This document shows, in pieces, positions 16,369 to 25,700 of a stretch of 64,000 bases of DNA (positions within the stretch are counted from its first letter, which is position 1; every line of letters starts with the position of its first letter). A program made the position numbers and the translations under genes. A model generated the notes under the pieces. It searched no databases. It saw nothing but the letters and a program-made list of their open reading frames with translations, and was not told the DNA's origin. This DNA comes from an uncultured Bacteroidales bacterium (GTDB taxonomy: Bacteria; Bacteroidota; Bacteroidia; Bacteroidales; UBA932), in contig CALVDR010000009.1 in the NCBI GenBank assembly GCA_944326365.1, positions 1 through 64,000 on the forward strand. Direction: 5' to 3'.

Positions 16369-19332
16369 TTAGAATGTTAGGTCAAGACCGAATGTGAACT
16401 GGCGGGACATAGGATACCTGGCTATGTAGATATTCGTCGTCCCTTCCGGATCGAGACCGGAGAAATTGGTGAACGTGAACAGGTTCTGCGCCTGGAAATA
16501 AACACGCAGCCCGTCAATGAAACCGGTCTTGCGGATAAGCGGTGCAGGGAACTGGTATGCAAGCATCAGGTTCTTGAGCCTCAGGAAGGAGGCGTCCTCG
16601 AGAAGCCTGTCATCGAATTCCATGTACACGCCGTGGCGCGGAGTCTCGGATATGTCCCCCGGCTGTTTCCACCTGTCGAGGAGCTTCACAGACTGGTTGT
16701 AGGTCTGGTAACGTCCGTTGGACTCCTGGTAGAACCTGTCGTTGTTTATCATCCACCTGTCGGCCACCCAGCTGAACTGTGCCGAAAGGGAGAGGCCCTT
16801 CCAAGCGAAGGTGGTACCGAAACCTCCTGCCCAAGGTGCATTGTAGCTCTTGCCTACCATGACCCTGTCCTCATCCCTGAGCTCGTTGGTGATTTCCCCG
16901 TCCTTGGTATACCAGAGGGCGTCTCCGTTGGCAGGGTTCACACCAGCGAAACGGTTCAGGAAGAATTCCCCGGAGTCGTGGCCGACCACGAGCTTGAGGT
17001 TGGTGTTGGCGAGCTCGTATTCCTGTACTCCGCTGTACAGCTCGGAAATACGGTTGTTGTTATAGGAGACGTTGGCATTCAGGAGCCAAGAGAAGTCCCC
17101 AATCTGGAGAGCCGTACCGGAAACGTTGAGCTCGGCTCCGCGGTTGGTCATGGCGCCGATATTGTCCCAGTTGCTGCCGAATCCGTTGTCGGAGTAGGAC
17201 TGCGGCACGAGCATCAGGAGGTTGTATGTGTATTTGTTGTAGAGCTCGAGGTCCACGTTCAGCCTGTTCCAGAATGCGAAGTGGAAGGCGAGGTTGGTGG
17301 TCCAGGTGGACTCCCAGCTCAGGTTCTCGTTACCCTGGGATATCGGTGCGAGCCCCGGTGTCCCGACATAGTCTCCCGCGCTGCCCACGAGGGCGAGGTG
17401 GTTGTAGTTCGGGATCTCGGAGTTTCCGGATGTTCCGCTGCTCAAGGCTATCTGTGCGTATGTCAGCCAGCTGCGGGAAGGAGCCATGAAGTCTTCGTTG
17501 AGAAGGTTCCACATGAGGCCCACAGAGCCGAACCCTGCCCAGCGGCCGTCCCTTCCGAACCTTGACGAGGCGTCTGCACGTCCGGAGAGCTCGAGGTAGT
17601 ATTTGTTCGCGTAGTTGTACTCGACCCTGGCGAAGAAGGACAGGAAGCCGTAGTCGTCATCCGTGGTGTCGCTCCATGAGGTGGCGCGGGAACCTGTCGT
17701 GACATTCGTCATGTAGTGGTTGTTCTGGCCCGCGGTCAGGATGCTGAAGTCCTCGTAATGGTAGTCGATTCCTTCCTGCCCCACCATGAAGTTGAACGAA
17801 TGGGTGTGGTCGATGTCGAACTGGTAACCTATGGTATTCGTCACCGAGAGGGTGATGCCGTCCGTAGAAAGCCTCTGGGCGGTTCCCTGTTCCTGGTTAG
17901 GGATGAAGTCAGGGAAGGACTGGCCGTAGCCTGTGGTGTGGGTGTAGTCTACAGTGAACTGCGAACGGATTGAAAGCCCCTCGATAGGCCTCGCCTCGGC
18001 GAAAATAGAGGAGAATACCTTGTACCTCTTGTATGTACGTGGATTTTTCTCCAGCCAGTCTACAGGGTTCACACCGTCACCTTTCCAGCTCTTGTCCGGG
18101 TCCGTGCTTCCTGAAATGGCGATTGACCCGTCAGCATTGTACGGATTCCAGTAAGGAAGCATGAACTGGGCTGCAGATATAGGCGTCACTATGGACGGGG
18201 CACCCTCGTCCGCCTGCTCTATACCCTGGTAGTTGAGCATGGTGTTGGTACCGATAGTAAGCCACTTGGCGGCACGCTGCTCCACGTTTGCCCTTATGGA
18301 GTAGCGGTTGAAATTCGAGCCGAGGGCGACACCTTCCTGGTCGTAGTAGGCACCTGAAATATAGTAGTTGGTCTTTTCCGTTGCTCCGGATACCGACAGT
18401 TCGTAGTTCTGGAGCATCGCGGCATCGTTGTAGACCACGTCTTCCCAGTTTACGTCAATCTGGGACAGGGCGTCATAGTCCTTGCCGGCATCTATACCTA
18501 TTTCCTTTTCGTACTGGATGCGTTCGGCAGTGTTCATGAGGTTCCACTGTCCGTGGGCGACGTTAGAGAAGCCGAGCTGGGTGCGGAATGTGATGGTCGG
18601 TTTGTCGGCAATGCGTCCGCGCTTGGTGGTGATGACTATCACACCGTTTGATGCACGTGCCCCGTAGATGGATGTCGAGGAGGCGTCCTTGAGGACGGAT
18701 ATGCTCTCGATGTCCGACGGGTTGATGGAGTTGAACTCGGAAGCCGAGATTGCGGCTCCATCGAGAATGTAGAGCGGTGCGGTCCCCGAGTTGATGGAGT
18801 TCGAACCACGTATGAGCATCGTGGCTGAAGCACTCGGTTCTCCTGTGGAGGACAGCACGGTCAGTCCGGGAACCTGCCCCTGGAGCGCCTGGTCGAATGC
18901 CGCAGTAGGGGTGCTTTCGATTTTTTCAGACTTCACACTGGACACCGAACCGGTGATAGTGCCTTTCTTTCTCACGCCGTAAGCCACCACCACGGTTTCT
19001 TCCAGAAGCTGGGAGTCTGAAGCCATGACTACATCATAGGTCACGGCCGGAGAGCCTGACGGTACGATGTATTCGACTGTTTCGTAGCTGATGGCATGAA
19101 ATGTGAGGACTGTCCCTGCAGGAACCGTAAGCGAATAGCTTCCGTCATCGGACGCGCTGACGCCCCCCCCTGCTGAAGACATGACAACGACACCGATCAG
19201 AGGCTGTCCGTCTTCCTCAGAAGTGACGGTTCCGCTGACAGTGACATCGCCGCCGTCCCCGATCTGCTCTGCAGCCAACAATGGCATGGTGCAGATCAGC
19301 AGTTCAAGAATAAACAACAATGTTCTTTTCAT
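16369..19332 (-). CDS. SusC/RagA family TonB-dependent transporter
   Basis: The 987-residue product has a signal peptide (about 1-20), a carboxypeptidase-regulatory-like domain (about 28-110: VSGTVTSEEDGQPLIGVVV), the plug with the SusC signature (LQGQVPGLTVLSSTG, MLIRGSNSIN, PLYILDGAAI, VLKDASSTSIYGARASNGV) and a C-terminal barrel ending FTFGLDLTF with the terminal Phe expected of an outer-membrane protein. It is the first gene of the block and has a clear Bacteroidales promoter upstream. It imports the substrate captured by SusD using TonB energy. No sigma/anti-sigma pair or hybrid two-component regulator is adjacent within the window. Confidence 0.95.
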   Translation of the reverse strand: MKRTLLFILELLICTMPLLAAEQIGDGGDVTVSGTVTSEEDGQPLIGVVVMSSAGGGVSASDDGSYSLTVPAGTVLTFHAISYETVEYIVPSGSPAVTYDVVMASDSQLLEETVVVAYGVRKKGTITGSVSSVKSEKIESTPTAAFDQALQGQVPGLTVLSSTGEPSASATMLIRGSNSINSGTAPLYILDGAAISASEFNSINPSDIESISVLKDASSTSIYGARASNGVIVITTKRGRIADKPTITFRTQLGFSNVAHGQWNLMNTAERIQYEKEIGIDAGKDYDALSQIDVNWEDVVYNDAAMLQNYELSVSGATEKTNYYISGAYYDQEGVALGSNFNRYSIRANVEQRAAKWLTIGTNTMLNYQGIEQADEGAPSIVTPISAAQFMLPYWNPYNADGSIAISGSTDPDKSWKGDGVNPVDWLEKNPRTYKRYKVFSSIFAEARPIEGLSIRSQFTVDYTHTTGYGQSFPDFIPNQEQGTAQRLSTDGITLSVTNTIGYQFDIDHTHSFNFMVGQEGIDYHYEDFSILTAGQNNHYMTNVTTGSRATSWSDTTDDDYGFLSFFARVEYNYANKYYLELSGRADASSRFGRDGRWAGFGSVGLMWNLLNEDFMAPSRSWLTYAQIALSSGTSGNSEIPNYNHLALVGSAGDYVGTPGLAPISQGNENLSWESTWTTNLAFHFAFWNRLNVDLELYNKYTYNLLMLVPQSYSDNGFGSNWDNIGAMTNRGAELNVSGTALQIGDFSWLLNANVSYNNNRISELYSGVQEYELANTNLKLVVGHDSGEFFLNRFAGVNPANGDALWYTKDGEITNELRDEDRVMVGKSYNAPWAGGFGTTFAWKGLSLSAQFSWVADRWMINNDRFYQESNGRYQTYNQSVKLLDRWKQPGDISETPRHGVYMEFDDRLLEDASFLRLKNLMLAYQFPAPLIRKTGFIDGLRVYFQAQNLFTFTNFSGLDPEGTTNIYIARYPMSRQFTFGLDLTF

Positions 19333-19355
19333 ATGGTATACTTAATTTCGGGGCG

Positions 19356-19363
19356 CAAAGGTA
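19356..19363 (-). promoter_or_regulatory. Bacteroidales -7 box for the SusCD operon
   Basis: On the minus strand the sequence reads TACCTTTG, matching TAnnTTTG, 23 bases before the susC ATG. An AT-rich tract with a TTG lies 15 bases upstream of it, shorter than the usual spacing. It is the only promoter-like match I see for the whole nine-gene block. Confidence 0.7.
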
Positions 19364-19536
19364 AGAAATTTTTTAATACAATAATATTTCCGAACTGATT
19401 TTCTCTTTAACTTTCAATAAGTTAGAAATTGACATTGTAATTTGTGGCGCTGATTTATTTTCAAATTGCAAGCAATTCATACGAATCAGTCACAATTTTT
19501 AAGCTGTATCCCCAGTATTGATTCGGATTTAAATAT

Positions 19537-19589
19537 CGTCAGTTCGACGAATTATTTTACTCAGTACCAGAGACTCCGTCGAACTGACG
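19537..19589. repeat. 13-bp perfect inverted repeat, 27-base spacer
   Basis: CGTCAGTTCGACG at 19537-19549 is exactly complementary to 19577-19589. There is no T run after it on either strand, so it is not a standard terminator; a protein-binding site or the end of a small mobile repeat are alternatives. Confidence 0.7.
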
Positions 19590-19640
19590 TTACGATTTCT
19601 TCGAAATCTCTTTACCTTTTACGTGTCACCCCACCTAAAT

Positions 19641-19660
19641 CCTCCCCTACGTATGGGAGG
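19641..19660. repeat. Hairpin of the CCTCCC-TACGTA-GGGAGG type
   Basis: CCTCCC and GGGAGG flank an eight-base centre containing TACGTA. My recollection is that related short palindromes followed by a TTTAGG-like stretch recur between genes in gut Bacteroidales; that dispersal cannot be shown from one copy. Confidence 0.55.
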
Positions 19661-19908
19661 ACTTGCCTACGGATTCGTTCCACGAATCCTCTAAAAGAGG
19701 TAGTTCTCTGAAATTCACTACGTTCTTTTCATCGAACTCACGTTAAATATTCAGCTTGACTTTTGCAACCCCTGCTTTCCGATCGGCCGTATGGTACACA
19801 GAGAAAGCCCTTGCATTAAAAGCTTGGCCACTACTGCGGCAATAAAGATCTCTCACCGGGGATTTCGTCGCTTCGCTCCGACATCCCCACCCGCCTGCGG
19901 CGGGCTTT

Positions 19909-19967
19909 GCCAAAAGAAAACAAAAAGCAGCATGAGTAAACTCCGCTGCTTTTTGTTTTCTTTTGGC
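19909..19967 (-). terminator. Long perfect hairpin after tRNA-Ser
   Basis: Bases 19909-19931 are exactly complementary to 19945-19967, a 23-bp stem with a 13-base loop that can itself form a small GAGT/ACTC stem. The arm proximal to the tRNA begins with the discriminator base and CCA of tRNA-Ser, so the terminator stem overlaps the tRNA 3' end. Confidence 0.75.
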
Positions 19968-20055
19968 GGTGAGAGGGGGATTCGAACCCCCGGTACGGGT
20001 AAATCCGTACGGCAGTTTAGCAAACTGCTGGTTTCAGCCACTCACCCATCTCACC
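19964..20055 (-). tRNA. tRNA-Ser(GCU)
   Basis: On the minus strand the acceptor arms GGTGAGA and TCTCACC pair over 7 bp. The anticodon arm has GCAGT and ACTGC around the loop TTGCTAA, giving anticodon GCU, which reads AGC/AGU serine codons. A long variable arm (CGTACGG...CCGTACC) and the T arm GGGGG-TTCGAAT-CCCCC are clear, as expected for a class II serine tRNA. The discriminator is G, followed by CCA. The mature length without CCA is 89 nt. A promoter and a terminator bracket it as a single transcription unit. Confidence 0.96.
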
Positions 20056-20106
20056 AATAGGCCTGTGCTTTCTGTCAAAAGCCCCATTCTTTTCAGAACA
20101 GGACTG

Positions 20107-20136
20107 CAAATATACAACAAAAATACGGTTTTGCAA
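20107..20136 (-). promoter_or_regulatory. Promoter of tRNA-Ser
   Basis: On the minus strand a TTG is followed after 19 bases by TATATTTG, matching the Bacteroidetes -33/-7 arrangement well. It ends about 50 bases upstream of the tRNA. Confidence 0.75.
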
Positions 20137-20178
20137 TAACTTTCTGAAAATCCATGGAACCGACATAAAAAAGAGCCG

Positions 20179-20640
20179 TCAGAAATCCTCCTCCACAGGT
20201 TTCACATAGATTTTCCCGTCCTCTATCAGGACCACGGACACATCCGTACCGGCTTCTATGCCGCCCTCCAGTGACGTCACCTCCACATCTTCACCTCCGA
20301 TGGAAGCCATTCCGCACGGGGCGAGCCGAGAAACAGAACGGCCGGTATCGCCTGGCATTATGCCGCTGCCGTCAAGAAAACCGGATTTCGGGACATCGGA
20401 CCCGAGCCGTTTCCTGAGACCGGCCCGTATCATGGAAACGGTCATCAGCACAGCCAGCAGCACGCCCGACACAGTCACTGCAGTTCCTGTAACGGCACCG
20501 AACTCGATATAGGCATAAATGCACGAAGCCCCTAGAGCCGCGATACCGAGAACACCGGACACTACCGTACCCGGAACTATCAGTATCTCGGAAAGGATGA
20601 ACAGCACGCCCACTGCCATCAATATTATCAGGAATGCCAT
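20179..20640 (-). CDS. NfeD-like membrane protein
   Basis: The 153-residue product has two to three N-terminal membrane segments (about 1-24, 28-48, 52-70) and a C-terminal OB-fold domain with the NfeD pattern: S-x-L-A-P-x-G-M-A-S-I-G-G-E-D-V-E-V, a G-T-D-V block, and KIYVKPV at the end. NfeD proteins partner with SPFH/stomatin-type proteins in membrane quality control in other bacteria; no SPFH gene is adjacent here. It starts six bases after the PD40 gene, suggesting co-transcription. Confidence 0.8.
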   Translation of the reverse strand: MAFLIILMAVGVLFILSEILIVPGTVVSGVLGIAALGASCIYAYIEFGAVTGTAVTVSGVLLAVLMTVSMIRAGLRKRLGSDVPKSGFLDGSGIMPGDTGRSVSRLAPCGMASIGGEDVEVTSLEGGIEAGTDVSVVLIEDGKIYVKPVEEDF

Positions 20641-20646
20641 GAAAAT

Positions 20647-22530
20647 CTACCGTTTCTCGACTCTGGTTCCGAGCTTTACAGGATACACATCCGCCACATT
20701 CGTAGCCTTGACGGCTACCACCACCTTGTCGACCAGAGTCTTGTCATCGAAATTCCCCACTACATACACAGTCCTGCCGTCTTCCACCATCCTTGCCACA
20801 TCTTTCGGTCCGGCAAGCTGTTCTATGGCAGGAATCGTGAGCTCCGGAAGCCTGTCACCGGACGGCACGATATGAATCTGGTACAGGGTAACCACCCGAT
20901 ACTGTCTTTCCAGATTCCTGGCACGGTTCACCGGTATGGTCTCCCCGTCCAGAAAAGCCGTGATGAACGCTGTCCGGAAACCGAGCTTCTTCACGGTGTT
21001 TATATGCGACAATGCATCATTGTAAGAACGGAATACGCCAGCCCGATAGGTATACCTGCCTGCCGGCGTGATCTCTTCGAATATCGGGCTGATCCCTTTC
21101 AGAGCCGCCACGTCAGCCCTGGACGTCAGATTCAGCAGCTGGATCTGATACACTATCCCGGAAGGCAGCGTATTGTCTTCGGCAAACCTCGCCTGAGGAA
21201 GAACCTGAAAAGTATAATCGAATTTCTCCACAGGTTTTTCCATCACTATGTCAAGAGAATCCCCCGGCGTCATACGCACGAACGCATAATTCGACGACGC
21301 TCCCTCGACTTCCCTGTCCGCCTCTTTCATAAGCTGGTCCGGATCCAGCACTATGCCGCGGAAAAGAAACTCCATCTCTATCTTCTGAAGTTCGGCTGAC
21401 GCCAATTCCAGCGAATCCTGCAGCACCGGAATCCTGGCCTCGCTCCGGGCAATGATTCCGCGAAGCCTGTCAGCCTCACCGGCGTCATCAGTTTCGGAAA
21501 GCTTGGCTTTCTTGCAGCTTATCCCTACATTATAATAATATATGGAATCCTTAAGCTGCCTGACTTCGGCCACTTTGGCCGTGTATTCCCGCGTATCCAC
21601 ATCCTCCGGCACGATCTGGGAAATAGCCCGGCCGCTGTCGAACGATGAAAGGTCATCCACAGGATCGAGGGCCATCACACGCCTGAGCTGTATCATGTCA
21701 TCAATCCCTTTCCTGACAGGCATGGACTCCTGCTCCAGCACATAGACATCCACACTGTCTCCAGGACAGGCCCTGTCGGAAGCGAAGATAGTGTACTTCC
21801 CGTCTTCGGTATTGATATACAGGAAATCATTGTACGGCGAAGAGAACGGCATGCCCATATTTGACGGAGGTCCCCACTCTTTCTGGTCCTCGTTCCAGGC
21901 AGAAACGTAAAGATCATATCCGCCCATTCCATAAAGTCCCGATGACGCGAAGTAAAGATGTTTGCCGTCAGGCGAAAGCATAGGATAGATCTCGTCGGCG
22001 GAAGAAACCAGATATTCGTTCAGCAGATACGGTGCACTCCACAGGGAATCCTTCCAGTCAGTCCTGTAGATATTCACCGCCCCTTCCCGGTCATGGGCCG
22101 AGTAATACAGCGTCCCGGTATTTTCAGGGAAATACACGGCCTTGTAGAACGGATGCCGGCCCAGTGTGTCCAGCATATTCGGAAGAGGTCTCCAGCTTCT
22201 GTCTTCAAGCGGATAATAAAGATAAAAGTCATCGATGGAGAACCTGTGCCTGGCCACTACCGTGGGCTGATACACGAAGTCTGTCATGCCCAGGCCGTTC
22301 TCCGACAGCATCTTCTGATCCTGAATCCGTATCCTGGCCACCGAATCGGCCGTCACCGAAAGGGCCTCATCATAAAGGCGGATGGATTTCCCGAAGAGAT
22401 ATGCCTTGCGCAGGGAATCCGCCCTGCGCAGCAGACTGTCCGCATCCTGGGCATAGGAGACAAGGCCGCCGGAGCACAGGAAAAGGGCTGCTGCAAGAAG
22501 AATCAATGAATTTTTATGATATCCCGCCAT
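20647..22530 (-). CDS. Exported PD40 beta-propeller protein with SPOR-like C-terminus
   Basis: The 627-residue product has a signal peptide (cleavage after SYAQ), then a TPR-like helical stretch (RADSLRKAYLFGKSIRLYDEAL), then WD40-like PD40 repeats (YPMLSPDGKHLYFASSGLYGMGGYDLYVS, YTIFASDRACPGD). A coiled-coil-like region follows (about 300-400). Near 470-530 (YQIQLLNLTSRADVAAL, YRAGVFRSYNDALSHINTVKKLGF) the pattern is that of SPOR domains, which bind denuded peptidoglycan; a second similar unit may follow. The architecture is related to gliding/PorE-like and OmpA-associated proteins of Bacteroidetes. A periplasmic or cell-wall-associated role is likely; the exact function is unknown. Confidence 0.7.
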   Translation of the reverse strand: MAGYHKNSLILLAAALFLCSGGLVSYAQDADSLLRRADSLRKAYLFGKSIRLYDEALSVTADSVARIRIQDQKMLSENGLGMTDFVYQPTVVARHRFSIDDFYLYYPLEDRSWRPLPNMLDTLGRHPFYKAVYFPENTGTLYYSAHDREGAVNIYRTDWKDSLWSAPYLLNEYLVSSADEIYPMLSPDGKHLYFASSGLYGMGGYDLYVSAWNEDQKEWGPPSNMGMPFSSPYNDFLYINTEDGKYTIFASDRACPGDSVDVYVLEQESMPVRKGIDDMIQLRRVMALDPVDDLSSFDSGRAISQIVPEDVDTREYTAKVAEVRQLKDSIYYYNVGISCKKAKLSETDDAGEADRLRGIIARSEARIPVLQDSLELASAELQKIEMEFLFRGIVLDPDQLMKEADREVEGASSNYAFVRMTPGDSLDIVMEKPVEKFDYTFQVLPQARFAEDNTLPSGIVYQIQLLNLTSRADVAALKGISPIFEEITPAGRYTYRAGVFRSYNDALSHINTVKKLGFRTAFITAFLDGETIPVNRARNLERQYRVVTLYQIHIVPSGDRLPELTIPAIEQLAGPKDVARMVEDGRTVYVVGNFDDKTLVDKVVVAVKATNVADVYPVKLGTRVEKR

Positions 22531-22555
22531 TGGAAAGATTCTTTTTAACGAAATG

Positions 22556-22563
22556 CAAAAATA
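22556..22563 (-). promoter_or_regulatory. -7 box for the PD40-nfeD unit
   Basis: The minus strand reads TATTTTTG (TAnnTTTG), 25 bases before the ATG of the PD40 gene, in the divergent gap shared with secDF. Confidence 0.6.
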
Positions 22564-22637
22564 AGAAATTGTTCCGAAGGAATTCCGATTTTTTCACAAA
22601 AATGATGGCTCTGACTTATTTAATAAGAAAAAAATAG

Positions 22638-22645
22638 TAAATTTG
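22638..22645 (+). promoter_or_regulatory. -7 box for secDF
   Basis: TAAATTTG lies 83 bases before the secDF ATG, leaving a moderately long 5' untranslated leader. I see no strong structured element in the leader. Confidence 0.6.
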
Positions 22646-22728
22646 TGCCCTATTTTGTAGAATTGGGCCTTAAAAGGCCAATAAGGGATTAGAACAGAAA
22701 ATATTAATTTAAATTTTTCGATAATATT

Positions 22729-25700
22729 ATGCAAAGTAAAGGTGCTATCAGATTCGTGGCGATCCTTCTCGTGCTGGCCTGCATCTGGCAGCTGATGTTC
22801 ACCGTAGTGACGAAGATCTACGAGAACAAGGCTGTGAAATATGCAGACGCCGCCGCCGAGGCTTTCATGGCAAGTGCCGCCTACGAAAAGATTCCGGATG
22901 TAGACAAGGCCTATGTGCTTGACTCCATCAAAAAAGACCAGAACAGATGGTATTTGGATTCCATCTCTTCACAGAAAGTATATTTCGGTTACACTTTCGA
23001 CGATGTCAGGGAAAAGGAGATCAACCTCGGACTTGACCTCAAGGGAGGTATGAACGTGATGCTGCAGGTGCAGCTGGAAGATGTGGTACAGGCCCTGGCC
23101 GAGAACAACACCGACCCTGCATACGTAAAGGCTTTCGATACGGCCCTCGAACGCAGCAAGACTTCCGGTACCGACTTCATCACCCTTTTCCAGGAAGCCT
23201 GGGAGGAGAATGCAAACGGACAGAGGCTCTCGAATATCTTCATCGGTCTGGACAGGAAGAACAAGACAGAAAACAAGAAGCTCGAATCCACCGATGCCGA
23301 AATCATATCCCTGATCAGGACTGAAGCCGAGAGTGCCATCGCGAACTCATTCGAAGTCCTCAGAAACAGGGTGGACCGTTTCGGTGTCACGCAGCCTAAC
23401 ATCCAGAAAGTCGGCAATACCGGACGTATCCTCGTGGAACTTCCGGGCGTAAAGGAACCTGAGCGTGTGAGGAAACTCCTCCAGGGAACGGCATCCCTCG
23501 AATTCTGGACGACCTACGAAACTTCGGAGATTTTCCAGTACATGAACGAAGCGAACCAGCTCGTCGCTCAGATAAATGCAGAGGACTCTGACGAGACAGA
23601 GACTCCTGCAGCAGAACCTGCCGCATCAGATTCTACCGATATTCTGGCTGAAGAGCTTGAAGCACAGGCTGCCGATGCAGAATTTGCCGACTATCAGAAA
23701 AACAATCCGCTCTTTGCGGTTCTCATACCTCCAGTTGACCAGACAGGAAGCGTGATGAGAGGAGCCACCATGGGTTACGCGCACTTCAGCGATACAGCCA
23801 AGGTGAACAAGATACTGAACATGCCTGAGGTGAAAGCCCTCTTCCCTGAGGACCTGATCCCTATGTGGTCAGTGAAACCGTTCGACAACAACCAGTACGA
23901 GCTCGTGGCCATCAAGGCTTCCCTCAACGGCGAAGCTGCCCTCCGCGGTGAAAGAGACCAGAAATTCATCACCGACGCCCGTGTACAGTACAACGGCGCA
24001 AGCCCTGAAGTATCCATGTCCATGAGCGCGGAAGCCGCCAAGGTATGGGCAAGGCTGACCCGTGACAACATCAACAGGCAGATAGCCATCGTTCTGGACA
24101 ACATGGTATATTCCCACCCTGTAGTGAATACGGAAATCACCGGAGGAAACTCACAGATCAGCGGAAACTTCACTCTCGAAGAGGCTGAAGACCTCGTGAA
24201 CGTACTGAAGTCAGGTACACTCCCTGCTCCGGCCAAGATCGTACAGGAACAGGTGGTAGGTCCGTCACTCGGAGCCGAATCCATCAACGCAGGTTTCATT
24301 TCATTCATCATTGCCTTCCTGCTGGTGCTCTGCTACATGGTATTCTTCTATCATGGTGCAGGTCTCATAGCCGATGCCGCATTGCTGACGAACGTGGTTC
24401 TGCTGTTCGGTACCCTGGTATCGTTCTCCGCAGTACTGACTCTGCCTGGTATCGCCGGTCTCGTCCTGACTCTGGGTATGGCGGTCGATGCGAACGTGAT
24501 CATATATGAACGTATCAAGGAGGAACTCCGCTCCGGCAAAGGTCTGGGCAAGGCGGTTTCCGACGGTTATTCGAACGCATATTCTGCCATCATAGACGGA
24601 CAGATCACTACTATACTGACAGGTATCGTACTGTTCATCTTCGGTTCCGGTCCTGTACAGGGCTTCGCTACTACGCTGATCATCGGTATCGTCACTTCTG
24701 TCTTCACATCCATCTTCATCTCCCGTATCATCATCGATGACAGACTGGCAAAAGGCAAGAACATCACATTCGACAACAAACTCACCAGGAACTTCCTGCA
24801 GAATACCACCATCAACTTCCTCAACAAGAGGAAATACACTTATGTCATTTCCTCCATCGTCATCATCATCTGCATCGTGTCCATGTTCACCAAGGGCTTC
24901 ACATACGGTGTGGACTTCGCCGGCGGACGTACATTCGTGGTCAGATTCGACCAGCCTGTATCGGTAGAGGAAGTGAGGGCATCTCTGGTGAAGGAATTCA
25001 ACGGCGGTGTGGAAGCCAAGCAGTTCGGTGGTGAAAGCCAGATGAAGATCACTACACAGTATCTCATCGAAGACAAGTCTACCGAGGCTGACGCAGCCGT
25101 GGAAGAGAAACTCTTCAACGCCGTGAAGGACTTCTATGCAGCCGACATGACCCTCGATTTCTTCACATCCACTGCGGAAAACCCTAACGGTATCATCAGT
25201 TCGGACAAGGTGGACGCATCCATAGCGGATGACATGAAACGCGACGCCATCATAGCCGTGGTCATCGCACTTCTCGTCATCTTCATATACATCGCCATCA
25301 GGTTCAAGAAATGGACATGGGGTCTTGGCGGTACCCTCGGTCTGGCCCATACGGCCATCATCGTGGTGGGATTCTTCTCCCTCTTCTCCGGTATCCTGCC
25401 GTTCAGCCTGGATGTCGACCAGACATTCATCGCTGCCGTGCTGACCATCATCGGTTACGCCATCAACGATACCGTGGTGATTTTCGACCGAATCCGTGAG
25501 TACAAGACGCTGCATCCTAAGATGCCGCTTGAAGTGAACGCGAACCAGGCACTGAACAGCACCCTGTCACGTACCATGAACACCAGCCTCACGACCCTGA
25601 TAGTGATGATAGCCATCGCGATCTTCGGAGGTGAAGTGATCAGGGGTATGGCAGTAGCGCTCTGCGTCGGTATCGCAGTAGGTACATACGCATCCATCTT

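Larger units (their letters stand above)
19364..19908. other. Non-coding stretch of about 540 bases with several palindromes
   Basis: No convincing gene is present on either strand; short open frames here lack homology-like character. The left part is AT-rich promoter DNA for susC. The centre holds a 13-bp perfect inverted repeat (19537-19549 with 19577-19589), then a hairpin with CCTCCC/GGGAGG arms (19641-19660), then an 8-bp stem with a 3-base loop (19671-19689). A CCCGCC/GGCGGG hairpin lies at 19890-19904. The clustering of unrelated palindromes suggests small dispersed intergenic repeats rather than one structured RNA. Confidence 0.5.

Noticed and set aside
24301..25515. Minus-strand open frame of about 400 codons opposite secDF
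   Set aside because: Asp/Glu/His-rich shadow of secDF codons with no homology-like motif, promoter or start context.
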